A stretch of 64,000 nucleotides of DNA from assembly GCF_029910095.1 (NCBI RefSeq), contig NZ_CP094526.1, positions 7,006,001 to 7,070,000 of the forward strand, given 5' to 3'. The notes below the pieces were generated by a model, which was not told the origin of the DNA, ran no database searches, and was given only the letters and a program-made list of their open reading frames with translations. Source of the DNA: Bradyrhizobium sp. ISRA464. Lineage in GTDB: Bacteria; Pseudomonadota; Alphaproteobacteria; Rhizobiales; Xanthobacteraceae. Below, piece by piece: positions 26,200 through 35,376 of this stretch (the stretch's first letter is position 1; every line of letters starts with the position of its first letter). Both the position numbers and the translations under genes were made by a program.

Positions 26200-27528
26200 T
26201 CAGGCCACGCGCTTGATGGCATCCCCGAGGATCGAGACCATGTCGTCGATGTGCTTCTTCTCGACGATCAAAGGCGGCGACATCGCCATGGAATCGCCGC
26301 CCAGGCGCAGATAGAGGCCGTTGTTGAAGCAATCGACCATGATGTCGTAGCCGCGCGCACCGGGGGCATCCTTGCGCGGCGCGACTTCGACCGCGCCCAT
26401 CAGGCCGACATTGCGGACGTCGATGACGTTCGGCAGACCCTTCAGCGAATGCAGGGCATCGCGCCAGTAATCGGCGAGCGATGCGCCACGGGTCAGCAGG
26501 CCCTCGTCCTTGTAGATGTCGAGCGTGGCAAGGCCGGCGGCGCAGGCCACCGGATGCGCCGAATAGGTGTAGCCGTGGAACAGCTCGATCGTGCCCTCCG
26601 GGCCGGTCATCAGCCCGTCATAGATCTTGCGGTCGGCGAACACAGCGCCGCAGGGCACGGCACCGTTGGTGATGCCCTTCGCGGTCGTCATCAGGTCGGG
26701 CGTGACACCGAAGAAGTTGGCGGCGAACGGCGTGCCGAGACGGCCGAAGCCGGTGATGACCTCGTCGAAGATCAGGAGGATGCCATGCTTGGTGCAGAGT
26801 TCGCGCAGCCGCTGCAGATAACCCTTCGGCGGTGGCAGCACTGCGGTCGAGCCGGGCACCGGCTCGACGATCACGGCGGCGATGGTGTCGGCGCCATGCA
26901 GCGCCACCATCCGCTCGACGTCGTCGGCGAGCTCGGCGCCGTGATCCGGCAGATCCTTGGCGAAGGCGTTGCGGGCGAGATCGTGGGTGTGGCGGATGTG
27001 GTCCACACCCGGGAGATGGGTCGCGAAGGCGCGGCGGTTGGCGACCATGCCGCCGACCGACATGCCGCCGAAGCCGACGCCGTGATAGCCGCGCTCGCGG
27101 CCGATCAAGCGGGTGCGGGTCGGCTGGCCGGTGGCGCGGTGATAGGCCAGCGCGATCTTCAGCGCGGTATCGACCGATTCAGAGCCCGAATTGGTGAAGA
27201 AGATGCGGTCCAGCCCCTTCGGCGCGATCTCGGCGAGCCGCTCGGCGAAATCGAACGCCAGCGGATGGCCCATGTTGAAAGAGGGCGCAAAATCCAGCGT
27301 GCTGAGCTGCCGCTCGACGGCGGACGCGATCTGGGGGCGGCCATGGCCCGCATTGACGCACCAGAGGCCAGCCGAGCCGTCGATCACCTGCCGCCCGTCG
27401 ACGGAGGTGTAATACATGCCCTTGGCGGAGGAGAACAGCCGCGGCGTTTTCTTGAACTGCCGGTTGGCCGTGAACGGCATCCAGAACGAATCGGTCTTGA
27501 TGGTGTTCGGAATCTGATGAACGGTCAC
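26200..27528 (-). CDS. class III aminotransferase, beta-alanine/omega-amino acid:pyruvate type
   Basis: A 442-residue PLP enzyme. The start is taken as GTG 27528, which has GGAG eight bases upstream and gives the usual family length; an ATG further up lacks this. SFWMPFTANRQFK and SAGLWCVNAGHG are typical of beta-alanine:pyruvate transaminases. The PLP region is visible in FFTNSGSESVDTALK, IFDEVITGFGRLG, and the Schiff-base Lys in TTAKGITNGAVP. It would move an omega- or beta-amino group to pyruvate, making alanine that could feed the neighbouring dadA after racemisation. Divergent from an XRE-cupin regulator. Confidence 0.92.
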   Translation of the reverse strand: MTVHQIPNTIKTDSFWMPFTANRQFKKTPRLFSSAKGMYYTSVDGRQVIDGSAGLWCVNAGHGRPQIASAVERQLSTLDFAPSFNMGHPLAFDFAERLAEIAPKGLDRIFFTNSGSESVDTALKIALAYHRATGQPTRTRLIGRERGYHGVGFGGMSVGGMVANRRAFATHLPGVDHIRHTHDLARNAFAKDLPDHGAELADDVERMVALHGADTIAAVIVEPVPGSTAVLPPPKGYLQRLRELCTKHGILLIFDEVITGFGRLGTPFAANFFGVTPDLMTTAKGITNGAVPCGAVFADRKIYDGLMTGPEGTIELFHGYTYSAHPVACAAGLATLDIYKDEGLLTRGASLADYWRDALHSLKGLPNVIDVRNVGLMGAVEVAPRKDAPGARGYDIMVDCFNNGLYLRLGGDSMAMSPPLIVEKKHIDDMVSILGDAIKRVA

Positions 27529-27677
27529 GGCGGCGCTCCATTGCTGACTGCCTAATAGTCGGACCACGCTTCGCACTACTCAACAAGTCCTTTTCTGTCG
27601 CACCGCAAGCCATTGATCTCATTGAGGCGGTCTGCGAAGATTTGTTCGATCCGCAACACCTGCAACAGGACCTTGCC

Positions 27678-28226
27678 ATGAGCGTCGATATCGGCGGACG
27701 GCTGCGATTCATCCGCGCGCGCCACAAGCTGTCGCAGCGGGAACTCGCCAAGCGGTCCGGCGTGACCAATTCGACGATCTCGCTGATCGAATCCAACCAG
27801 ATGAATCCCTCGGTCGGTGCGCTGAAGCGCATCCTCGACGGCATCCCGATGGGGCTTGCGGAGTTCTTCGCGATCGAGCCGGAGCGCCCGCGCAAGGCAT
27901 TCTACCGCGCCGAGGAGCTGACCGAGATCGGCAAGAACCCGATCTCCTATCGCCAGGTCGGCGACAATCTGTTCGGTCGCGCGTTGCAGATCCTGAAAGA
28001 GCGCTACGAGCCCGGCAGCGACACCGGCCGGGTGCCGCTGTCCCATGAGGGCGAGGAAGGCGGTATCGTGGTGAGCGGACGGCTCGAGGTCACTGTCGAC
28101 GACGAGCGGCGGGTGCTGAACGCCGGCGACGCCTATTATTTCGAGAGCCGTCGCCCGCATCGCTTCCGCTGCATCGGCGCCAAGCCCTGCGAGGTGATCT
28201 CGGCCTGCACGCCGCCCTCGTTTTGA
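27678..28226 (+). CDS. XRE-family HTH regulator with cupin domain (PuuR-like)
   Basis: A 182-residue regulator starting at ATG 27678 after CAGGA. The HTH is GGRLRFIRARHKLSQRELAKRSGVTNSTISLIESNQ, residues about 5-41. The cupin part includes EGGIVVSGRLEVTVDDE and GDAYYFESRRPHRFR. PuuR proteins of this layout repress putrescine or amino-acid catabolic genes until the ligand is sensed. It is divergent from the aminotransferase, its likely target. A second protein of the same design is encoded at 13643-14299. Confidence 0.92.
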   Translation: MSVDIGGRLRFIRARHKLSQRELAKRSGVTNSTISLIESNQMNPSVGALKRILDGIPMGLAEFFAIEPERPRKAFYRAEELTEIGKNPISYRQVGDNLFGRALQILKERYEPGSDTGRVPLSHEGEEGGIVVSGRLEVTVDDERRVLNAGDAYYFESRRPHRFRCIGAKPCEVISACTPPSF

Positions 28227-28251
28227 ACCCGGCGCGCGCAATTCTTGTTTC

Positions 28252-28322
28252 GACGCGTTTTCTTCACGCGAACCGGTGTCCATCACGGATCAAGTCCGGG
28301 ACAGGCTTCGCTTGAAAACGCT
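28252..28322. repeat. palindromic intergenic repeat with GTTTTC/GAAAAC arms, copy 2
   Basis: GACGCGTTTTCTTCACGCGAACCGG starts the element in broken form across the line 28252-28276, and CTTGAAAACGCT closes it. The arms GCGTTTTC and GAAAACGC are inverted. It sits between the converging XRE-cupin and MFS genes. Confidence 0.75.
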
Positions 28323-28324
28323 CT

Positions 28325-29623
28325 CTATGCCAGCGCCAGCCGCTGCCGTGCGCGCATCAGCAACAGCAGCATGATGGTGACGTTGAGCAGGTTCCAGGCC
28401 AGGCCATTGGCGAAGGCCGCGGCGTAGGAGCCGGTGGCGTCGAAGATCACGCCCGAGATCCAGCCGCCGAGGGACATGCCGAACACCGAGGCGAAGATCA
28501 CGATGCCGATGCGGGTCGCCGCCTCCGCCGCCGGCATCGCCTCGCGCACGATGATCGCATAGCTCGGCACGATGCCGCCCTGGAACAGACCGAACATCGC
28601 CGAGATAATGTAGAGCGAGGTCAGGCTGTCGAAGAACAGATAGAACAGCAGCGCCGACCCTTGCGCGATCGAGCCGATCAGGAGCGTGCGGATGCCGCCG
28701 ATCTTGTCGGCGAGGAAGCCGGAGCCGATCCGGCTGATGATGCCGAAGCCGAGCATCAGGGACAGCATCTCGGCGCCGCGCGCCACGCCGTAGCCGAGAT
28801 CGCCGCAATAGGCGACGATGTGGACTTGCGGCATCGACATCGCCACGCAGCAGGAGATCGAGGCCACCGACAGGATCGCGGTCAAGGCACTGGTGGAGAG
28901 CTTCAAGTCGACCCGCGGCGGCGGCGCGCTGACATGGCTGCGCCTGACAGCCGCCCCCATCAACAGGCGCAGCACGACGAGCGCGACCGCCATGGCGATC
29001 GCGGTGAAGACGCCGATCGCGATATGGGTGGTGCGCCAGCCGAACGTCTGGATTCCGAAATTCACGGCCGGCGGCCACAGCGTGCCGCCGATATAGTTGC
29101 CGCTCGCGGCGATCGCGACCGCGAGCCCGCGATAGCGGTCGAACCAGTGCGAGGCCTCGGCCATCAGCGGACCGAAGGTCGCCGCCGAGGACAGGCCGAT
29201 GGCGAAATGGAGCAGGATGAACGCCCAGACCGACGGCGCATAGCCCGCACCGATATAGCCGAGTCCGAGGATGCCGATCCCGACGCCGATCGCGGCGACA
29301 ATGCCATAGCGGTCGCTGATCTTGCCGGTCACCACCTGGCCGAGGCCGAAGCCCAGCATCACCATGGTGAAGGCGAGCGATGCGGTCCCGCGCGTTGCCG
29401 CGAAGTCGGACTGCACCACCGGCAGCGCCACAACGACCGACCACATGCCGACGCTGCCGAGCGAGCCGATGACCACAGCGACGGCAAGCCTCAGCCACGC
29501 CCGGCGGGAGTCGGGAATGAACTGGTCGGTTTCGAGGGAATATTGAGAATAAGTTTCCACGGCAGGCGCAACTTCGTCGGCAATCGCCTCCGGGTCAAGC
29601 CACGATGCCGAGAGGTTAGGCAT
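28325..29623 (-). CDS. major facilitator superfamily transporter (oxalate/formate-antiporter-like)
   Basis: A 432-residue membrane protein with twelve predicted hydrophobic segments. GKISDRYGI after the second helix is the conserved MFS loop motif, and FLADKIGG repeats it in the second half. The cytoplasmic N-terminus is long (about 45 residues). It is convergent with the XRE-cupin regulator and may carry a substrate or product of the nearby amino-acid enzymes, but the substrate cannot be deduced. Confidence 0.9.
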   Translation of the reverse strand: MPNLSASWLDPEAIADEVAPAVETYSQYSLETDQFIPDSRRAWLRLAVAVVIGSLGSVGMWSVVVALPVVQSDFAATRGTASLAFTMVMLGFGLGQVVTGKISDRYGIVAAIGVGIGILGLGYIGAGYAPSVWAFILLHFAIGLSSAATFGPLMAEASHWFDRYRGLAVAIAASGNYIGGTLWPPAVNFGIQTFGWRTTHIAIGVFTAIAMAVALVVLRLLMGAAVRRSHVSAPPPRVDLKLSTSALTAILSVASISCCVAMSMPQVHIVAYCGDLGYGVARGAEMLSLMLGFGIISRIGSGFLADKIGGIRTLLIGSIAQGSALLFYLFFDSLTSLYIISAMFGLFQGGIVPSYAIIVREAMPAAEAATRIGIVIFASVFGMSLGGWISGVIFDATGSYAAAFANGLAWNLLNVTIMLLLLMRARQRLALA

Positions 29624-29683
29624 GCAAGACCGAGGGAGCGTTGCCGCCTGACAGCCCCCCGATGCGACAGCTTACTTGGCGAA

Positions 29684-30142
29684 TTACTTGGCGAAATCCG
29701 GGTCCTGCGACTGGAAGGCACCGCACTTCGCCCGCTTGCCGAACCGCTGGTCGAAGTCGACGGTGCCGCCACCGACCGGAATGCGGGTCGGCGGCAGTCC
29801 GCGCGTATATTGATCGACCGTCACGGTTGTCTTGTCAGCGCTCAGGGTGACGCGCACCGGCTCGAGCGGCTTGCCCTTGTTCGCCTCCGTCAGATCGAGT
29901 GCGTAGTAGCCGATCACGGATTGTCCGCCTCTCATGTGACGATCGACCGATAGCGGCAGATAGACCTCCATCCTGACACCCTCGCCCTCGCAAGCCAGCA
30001 TGCGGATCATCGCGGCTTCGAAGCCCGGCGGTTTTGCGGCAGCGGCCGGCGCGAGGCAAAGGGTGATGGCCGCGACGAAGCTGATGCTCGCGAGGCCCGG
30101 CCTGCCGGCCACGGCAACAGTGCGGTGCATTTGACTTGGCAT
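29684..30142 (-). CDS. hypothetical exported protein
   Basis: A 152-residue protein with a signal peptide (hydrophobic FVAAITLCLAPAAAA, cleavage probably before KPPGF). Two Cys are in the mature part (LACEGEG and RAKCGAFQ) and could form a disulphide in the periplasm. No known domain is recognised. ATG 30142 follows GGCAGGG; a second ATG at 30130 is possible. It stands alone between MFS and a divergent small gene. Confidence 0.75.
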   Translation of the reverse strand: MPSQMHRTVAVAGRPGLASISFVAAITLCLAPAAAAKPPGFEAAMIRMLACEGEGVRMEVYLPLSVDRHMRGGQSVIGYYALDLTEANKGKPLEPVRVTLSADKTTVTVDQYTRGLPPTRIPVGGGTVDFDQRFGKRAKCGAFQSQDPDFAK

Positions 30143-30459
30143 TGAGCAACCCTGCCTCATGGACGATGATCTCGCACTTCGTCGGGCGCAGGGATCAGCA
30201 GGTTCAATCCCTGCCGCGGCGCGCCGGCCCGTTCGGGAATATCGCTCGCCGGATGGTGATCGTGCTGGCCAGGAAGCCTGCTACAATGTGTGCCCGTTCA
30301 TACAGGCGGTTCGCCATCCCCGTTACGATGGCGGCGCGTGCTCGGAAGACCGGTTGCACGCCCGTAGCCAACAAAGCGCGAAGGAGTTGCCTGCGTGCCG
30401 GCACCATGCCGGACGCCTCGCAAGACAAGGATCAAAGCCTGCATCGCCGGAGGGTCATC
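30143..30459. other. intergenic region without a supported gene
   Basis: The 317 bases between divergent genes hold only short frames without ribosome-binding sites. No repeat or RNA gene was recognised. Confidence 0.5.
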
Positions 30460-30669
30460 ATGCATTTGTCGTCAGCGGAATGGCTGCCCGTCTCAACCGC
30501 GCCATCAGACCGGGAGCTCGAAGTCTGCGTCCTCGACTATGATGGAATTGTCCACGCGCTTGTATTCCCATGTCACAGGGAAGGTGCCGAATGGATCGAC
30601 GATGCCAACAGGAAGCACCTCGGCATCCAGCCCACGCATTGGCGCAACTGGATGCATTCAGCGAACTAG
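30460..30669 (+). CDS. small conserved-type hypothetical protein, 69 aa
   Basis: GGAGGG stands directly before ATG 30460, which fixes the start. The protein reads as a compact soluble domain (EWLPVSTAPSDRELEVCVLD, HWRNWMHSAN), rich in aromatic residues. I believe similar short proteins are common in Bradyrhizobium genomes, but I cannot name a domain or function. A longer upstream frame has no support. Confidence 0.7.
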   Translation: MHLSSAEWLPVSTAPSDRELEVCVLDYDGIVHALVFPCHREGAEWIDDANRKHLGIQPTHWRNWMHSAN

Positions 30670-30862
30670 GCGACAGGCCCGAGCATCCTGAAACGCCGCC
30701 GCGTTCCGCGCCGCTTGTGCGGCGCACGACGCGCCCGGAGGACGCATTTCGGACCAACGCACAGCGCGAGCGGCCCGAAGCCACTTGTCCCGGTCCTCTC
30801 GCGCCGGCCTGCAAGATTGGCTAGACTTGCGGCGTGGGTTCAGGGTGAGCCGGAGGCTCGTC

Positions 30863-31159
30863 ATGAAATCGCACGTGATCCCTTTTGAAAATCGCTGGAC
30901 GAACGGCAAGCATGCCTGGGAGTGGCATTGCGAGCTCGAGCGGCTGGGCATCCCAACCGTCAGGACGATGTACCGCGAGCACGAAACGCATCACCTCGAA
31001 GAGCCGGCAGTGGTGTTCGACATCCCCGCCGGCTTTGTGCGCGACTGGCTCGCCTTCCACGACCGGCGCACCGCGCGCCAGCAGTTGCTCTGGCGCGCGA
31101 GCGTCATCCTGCTGGGCCTCATTGTCGCATCGGGCGTCGTGCTTAGCGCCCTCAGGTAG
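30863..31159 (+). CDS. hypothetical C-tail-anchored membrane protein, 98 aa
   Basis: The start ATG 30863 is preceded by CGGAGG. Residues 1-70 are soluble and His/Glu-rich (HAWEWHCELERLG, REHETHHLEEP). Residues about 75-95 form a single transmembrane helix (LLGLIVASGVVLSAL), so the soluble part faces the cytoplasm if tail-anchored. No domain is recognised. It precedes flhA, but the 300 bases between them carry their own promoter signals. Confidence 0.65.
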   Translation: MKSHVIPFENRWTNGKHAWEWHCELERLGIPTVRTMYREHETHHLEEPAVVFDIPAGFVRDWLAFHDRRTARQQLLWRASVILLGLIVASGVVLSALR

Positions 31160-31271
31160 CCGCCCGGCCGTACCGGCAGCCGAGGTGACCGCGCGGCCCC
31201 GCCGCTCACGGGTACAGCAGGCCTGCGTACCCGCCCCCTCCGACCGACAAACGACCCAGTCGAATGCCGAA

Positions 31272-31286
31272 TTAACCCTTTGCTAA
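31272..31286 (+). promoter_or_regulatory. candidate CtrA box upstream of flhA
   Basis: TTAA-N7-CTAA matches seven of eight positions of the CtrA consensus TTAA-N7-TTAA and runs on into CTAACCAT. It lies 173 bases before the flhA start. CtrA directly controls flagellar genes in several alphaproteobacteria. Confidence 0.45.
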
Positions 31287-31458
31287 CCATACACCGGGCA
31301 AAAATTGCCGAGTGAAGTCGAGTGTCGTCGATCGCGTATGACGGGCGGAGATCCCCGTGGACGCAAGTGCGGTGCCTCACTTTCGAAACGGCGGCCCTGC
31401 GGCCGTCGCGCAGACGCTTGGCGGCCGCAGCCGCCAATCGCGGGGGAGAGCGGCTACC

Positions 31459-33591
31459 ATGGTCGACGTCACGGCGGGTCAGGGCACGGCGGGCAAAGGC
31501 GGCGGCTTCCCGAGCCTCAGTGAGATCAGCGATATCCTAAAGCGCGGCGATCTCGCGCTGGCGCTCGGCGTCCTCACCATCCTGGTGGTGCTGATCCTGC
31601 CACTGCCCTCGCTCGTGCTCGACCTCTTCCTGGCGGTCTCGATCACGGTCTCGATCCTGATCCTGATGACCTCGCTGTTCATCCAGGCGGCGCTGGAATT
31701 TTCGTCGTTCCCGACCATCCTCTTGATCTCGACCATGCTGCGGCTGTCGCTGAACATGGCCTCGACCCGGCTGATCCTGAGCCACGGCCATGAGGGCACC
31801 GCGGCCGCCGGCCATGTCATCGAGGCGTTCGGCAACTTCGTCATGGGCGGCAACTTCGTGATCGGGATCATCGTGTTCGCGATCCTGGTGATCGTGAACT
31901 TCGTGGTCATCACCAAGGGTTCGGGCCGCATCGCCGAGGTCGCGGCGCGCTTCCAATTGGACTCGATGCCCGGCAAGCAGATGGCGATCGACGCCGACCT
32001 CTCCGCCGGTCTGATTGACGAGAAGGCCGCCAAGGAGCGCCGCAAGGCGCTGGAGGACGAGAGCGGCTTCTTCGGCGCGATGGACGGTGCCTCGAAATTC
32101 GTTCGCGGCGATGCCATCGCGGGCCTCCTGATCGTCGGCATCAACATCGTCGGCGGCATCATCATCGGCGTCGCGCAGCAGGGCCTCTCGTTCAGCGAAG
32201 CCGCCCGCACCTACACGGTGCTGACCGTCGGCGACGGTCTCGTCACCCAGGTGCCCGCCCTGATCGTCTCGACCGCGGCGGGCCTGCTCGTCTCCAAGGC
32301 CGGCATCACCGGCGCCGCCGACAAGGCGCTGATGGGGCAGCTCTCCGGCTATCCGCAGGCGCTCGGCATGTCCGCCGGCGTCATGCTGGTGCTGTCATTC
32401 TTGCCCGGCATTCCGATGATCCCCTTCATGGCGCTGGGCTCCGGCGCCGCGGCGCTGGCCTGGACCGCGCGCAAGCAGAAGCGAGCGGTGAAGGCCGCGG
32501 AAGCCGCCGCAGCAGCCCCGGCTGCCTCCGCGGCAGCCGCCGCTGCCGCCGCGGAGGAGCCGATCTCCGCCGCGCTGAAGATCGACGACCTCAAGATCGA
32601 GCTCGGCTACGCGCTGCTGCCCCTTGTCAACGGCCCCGACGGCACCGACCGCCTCACCGAGCAGATCAAGGCGCTGCGCCGCTCGCTCGCGATCGAGATG
32701 GGTTTCGTGATGCCGGCGGTGCGCATCCTCGACAATGTGCAGCTCGAGGCCAACAGCTACGCCATCAAGATCAAGGAAGTGGACGCCGGCACCGGCAAGA
32801 TCTGGCCGAACCAGTTCATGGTCATGGACCCCGCCGGCAACCAGGTCCAGCTGCCCGGCATCCACACCCTGGAGCCGACCTTCGGCCTGCCGGCCACCTG
32901 GGTCGATGCCGGCCTGAAGGAAGAGGCTGCGCTGAAGGGCTACACCGTGGTCGACGCCGCCACCGTGATGTCGACGCACCTGACCGAATTGCTCAAGACC
33001 AACATGGCGGACTTGCTGTCCTATGGCGAGGTGCAGAAGCTGCTCAAGGACCTGCCGAAGGAACAGGGCGAGCTGATCAAGGACATCGTGCCGAGCCAGG
33101 TCACGGTGTCGGGCATCCAGCGTGTGCTGCAGCTCCTGCTCGCCGAGCGCATCTCGATCCGCGACCTCTCGACCATCCTCGAGGGCATCGCCGATGCGCT
33201 GGCGTTCTCGCGCAATCCGGCCACCATGGTCGAGCACGTCCGCGCCCGGCTGGCGCGGCAGATCTGCGCCCAGAACACCTCGCCGAACGGCTATTTGCCG
33301 CTGATCGCGCTGTCGGCACGATGGGAGCAGGCCTTCGCCGAGTCGATCGTCGGTCAGGGCGACGACCGCAGCCTGGCGATGCAACCGTCCAAGCTCTCCG
33401 AGTTCATGACTGCCGTGCGCAACGCTTTCGAGCAGGCAGCGCGCGAAGGCGAGGCGCCGGTGCTGGTGACGTCGGCTGCGATCCGGCCGTTCGTACGCTC
33501 GCTGGTCGAGCGGTTCCGCTCGCAAACCACCGTGCTGTCGCAAGCCGAGATCCATCCGCGGGCACGCTTGAAGACGGTCGGCAGCGTCTAA
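31459..33591 (+). CDS. flhA: flagellar export apparatus protein FlhA
   Basis: A 710-residue core component of the flagellar type III secretion gate. Eight N-terminal membrane helices occupy about residues 30-325; the FHIPEP-type loop appears as LNMASTRLIL and AEVAARFQLDSMPGKQMAID. A low-complexity Ala linker (about residues 345-370) leads to the cytoplasmic C-domain that docks export chaperones and the nonamer ring. GGGGGAGAG precedes ATG 31459. It is alone on this strand; fliI and fliJ lie about 3 kb downstream on the other strand. Confidence 0.97.
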   Translation: MVDVTAGQGTAGKGGGFPSLSEISDILKRGDLALALGVLTILVVLILPLPSLVLDLFLAVSITVSILILMTSLFIQAALEFSSFPTILLISTMLRLSLNMASTRLILSHGHEGTAAAGHVIEAFGNFVMGGNFVIGIIVFAILVIVNFVVITKGSGRIAEVAARFQLDSMPGKQMAIDADLSAGLIDEKAAKERRKALEDESGFFGAMDGASKFVRGDAIAGLLIVGINIVGGIIIGVAQQGLSFSEAARTYTVLTVGDGLVTQVPALIVSTAAGLLVSKAGITGAADKALMGQLSGYPQALGMSAGVMLVLSFLPGIPMIPFMALGSGAAALAWTARKQKRAVKAAEAAAAAPAASAAAAAAAAEEPISAALKIDDLKIELGYALLPLVNGPDGTDRLTEQIKALRRSLAIEMGFVMPAVRILDNVQLEANSYAIKIKEVDAGTGKIWPNQFMVMDPAGNQVQLPGIHTLEPTFGLPATWVDAGLKEEAALKGYTVVDAATVMSTHLTELLKTNMADLLSYGEVQKLLKDLPKEQGELIKDIVPSQVTVSGIQRVLQLLLAERISIRDLSTILEGIADALAFSRNPATMVEHVRARLARQICAQNTSPNGYLPLIALSARWEQAFAESIVGQGDDRSLAMQPSKLSEFMTAVRNAFEQAAREGEAPVLVTSAAIRPFVRSLVERFRSQTTVLSQAEIHPRARLKTVGSV

Positions 33592-33599
33592 ACGCGAGG

Positions 33600-33649
33600 C
33601 AAATCAGTTGCTTTAGCGCAGTGCTTTTGCGTCACAGGCAACTGATTTG
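33600..33649. other. inverted repeat just after flhA
   Basis: CAAATCAGTTGC at 33600-33611 and its exact reverse complement at 33638-33649 make a 12-bp stem with a 26-base loop, eight bases after the flhA stop. There is no T-run, so it is not a standard intrinsic terminator; it could be an RNA-stability element. Confidence 0.5.
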
Positions 33650-33804
33650 TGCGGAACCGGCCGGAACGGCCCTATCTCGGCCGCCACAATGCGGCAGCGA
33701 TCCAAGCCACTGACGTTACTATCTTTTAATTCGTAATCGCCTTTCGACCGCCATTTTTGATCGCGCGCGATCACGTCTTATCACCGCCTTGTGATCGCCT
33801 CTAG

Positions 33805-33830
33805 GGAACGGAATCGACAAATCCTACGTT
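33805..33830 (+). promoter_or_regulatory. EcfG-type (general stress) promoter
   Basis: GGAAC at 33805-33809 and CGTT at 33827-33830 are separated by 17 bases, an exact match to the alphaproteobacterial EcfG consensus GGAAC-N16/17-CGTT. It would drive the 66-aa gene at 33909. Confidence 0.6.
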
Positions 33831-33908
33831 AGCGGGGGCGAGACATTGAACCCAGCAGAGAACGTAACCGACATATCTACAAGACCAGGAAGGCGGCAGG
33901 AGACTTCC

Positions 33909-34109
33909 ATGAACCACTCGATCTACAGCGCAGATCGCATGACGCATCTGAAGATCGTCGTGGTTGCCCTGATCGCGGGTATCCTGGTGGCCGGTTTCGG
34001 AATCTCGGCGCGCAACTGGTCGGACGAGGGCTACGCGCAGACGGCGCGTGTCATAAAGGCCGACAAGCCGGTTGCAGTCACAAGCTCGAGCAACTCGCTC
34101 GTCCGCTAA
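33909..34109 (+). CDS. small single-pass membrane protein, 66 aa
   Basis: CAGGAGACTTCC precedes ATG 33909. A membrane helix lies at about residues 14-32 (IVVVALIAGILVAGFGI), followed by a polar C-terminal tail that would be periplasmic. The gene has an exact stress-type promoter 79 bases upstream and an intrinsic terminator 95 bases downstream, so it forms its own transcription unit. Function unknown; stress induction is inferred from the promoter. Confidence 0.75.
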   Translation: MNHSIYSADRMTHLKIVVVALIAGILVAGFGISARNWSDEGYAQTARVIKADKPVAVTSSSNSLVR

Positions 34110-34204
34110 CAGGAGAGTTTCACGGAATTCACGTAGCTCTTTACAGCCCCCCAAAGTCGCTACGTGGATATTAAGACCCCCAACTACCCCCAAGTTGACT
34201 GTTG

Positions 34205-34238
34205 AAAACGCCCGCTCCCCACGGGCGTTTTCTTTTTT
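34205..34238 (+). terminator. intrinsic terminator
   Basis: AAAACGCCCG and CGGGCGTTTT pair across a 7-base loop and are followed by a T-rich run to 34238. It ends the unit of the 66-aa gene; it may also act on the opposite strand for the anti-sigma gene. Confidence 0.85.
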
Positions 34239-34283
34239 GTGCGCCCGGTGGCCGCAACGATTCTAGCTCTCGCGCAGAGCGGC

Positions 34284-35183
34284 TTACCGCGGCGCCGAAC
34301 CCGACGCAGGCGGCACCGTCTCGATCAGCTTGCCGGCGAACACCGGCGCCGAGGTCGGCTGGCCGCTCGGCGATCCGCCCTCCTGCTCCACGGTCACGGC
34401 ATAGGTGGCGTCGTTGATGACATCGGAGTCGTAGGACGACAGCATGGGACGCTCGGTGAAGTCCTCTGCGCCGATCACACCGAGGGAACGCGGCTGCGGC
34501 AGCTTGTCGGAGATCAGCCAGAGCTCGAAGCTCTTGCCTTGCTCCGCCGTGGCACTGACCTTGCGGACCGTGAAGTTCTTGGTCGCGCCGTCGATGGTCA
34601 GGATGAAGGCCGGACCGCCGCCCTGGCCCTGCAGCAGTGCGACATATTGCGCGGATGGTGTGAGCACCGGCGCCGGCGTCTTCACCTCGACGGTTCGGAT
34701 GCGCGGCTTCGGACGCAGGCCGTCCGGCAGGGTATCGGGCTGGAAGATCTGCAGCCCGACCATCACGAGCAGGGCCGCCGCGATCGCGCTCGCAATCGAC
34801 GCGATGCCGCGCCAGCGCTTCACGCGGCCCGCGAGGTCGACGACATTGCTCTCGTCGGCGACCAGCGCCGGCCGGATCTCGGCCGGCTCGGCCTGCGGCT
34901 CCGCTGTCGGCTCCGGTGGCCGCGGCTCGGGCAGCACGAGCGGCGCCTGTGCTTCGCCGGAATGACCGATCGCCGCCTTGATGTTCTCCCAGACGATCGG
35001 CCGCGGCTCGACCAGGCCGACCATCTGGTTCAGCGGTCCGAGCCTGAACTCCCATGCCTGCACGACCGCGGCGAACTCCGTGTCGACGGCCATCATGGTC
35101 TCGACCTGCGTGCGCTCCTCCGCATCGAGCGTGCCGAGCGCATATTCCGCGGCGAGCACGATATGGTCTTCGCTATAGGCCAT
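34284..35183 (-). CDS. anti-sigma factor, RskA-like
   Basis: About 299 residues. The N-terminal cytoplasmic domain (HIVLAAEYALGTLDAEER) is the zinc-less anti-sigma domain that grips the sigma factor. One transmembrane helix is at about residues 132-150 (IASAIAAALLVMVGL). The periplasmic RskA domain follows (YVALLQGQGGGPAFILTID, FELWLISDKLPQPRSLGVI). The ECF sigma gene lies upstream on the same strand, with a palindromic repeat between them. A GTG one codon upstream is an alternative start. Release of sigma probably needs proteolysis, but no protease gene adjoins. Confidence 0.9.
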   Translation of the reverse strand: MAYSEDHIVLAAEYALGTLDAEERTQVETMMAVDTEFAAVVQAWEFRLGPLNQMVGLVEPRPIVWENIKAAIGHSGEAQAPLVLPEPRPPEPTAEPQAEPAEIRPALVADESNVVDLAGRVKRWRGIASIASAIAAALLVMVGLQIFQPDTLPDGLRPKPRIRTVEVKTPAPVLTPSAQYVALLQGQGGGPAFILTIDGATKNFTVRKVSATAEQGKSFELWLISDKLPQPRSLGVIGAEDFTERPMLSSYDSDVINDATYAVTVEQEGGSPSGQPTSAPVFAGKLIETVPPASGSAPR

Positions 35184-35198
35184 CACTCTCGCTCGCCA

Positions 35199-35335
35199 TC
35201 ACCTCTCCCCATCGGGGAGAGATCGAATTGCGAAGCAATTCGGGTGAGGGGCATCGGGTCCCACGAGAGAGCACCCCCCCTCACCCGGATGGCATCTGGC
35301 GATGCCATCCGACCTCTCCCACAGGGGGAGAGGTG
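35199..35335. repeat. palindromic intergenic repeat, family 1 copy b
   Basis: Bounded by CACCTCTCCCC and GGGGGAGAGGTG. It contains hairpins GAATTGC-GAA-GCAATTC and GGATGGCATC-TGGC-GATGCCATCC. It separates the sigma factor gene from its anti-sigma gene, where overlapping genes are usual. Confidence 0.8.
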
Positions 35336-35376
35336 GACCGGCGATGCGGCAAGGGCTGAGGCTGATCTCGTCATGG

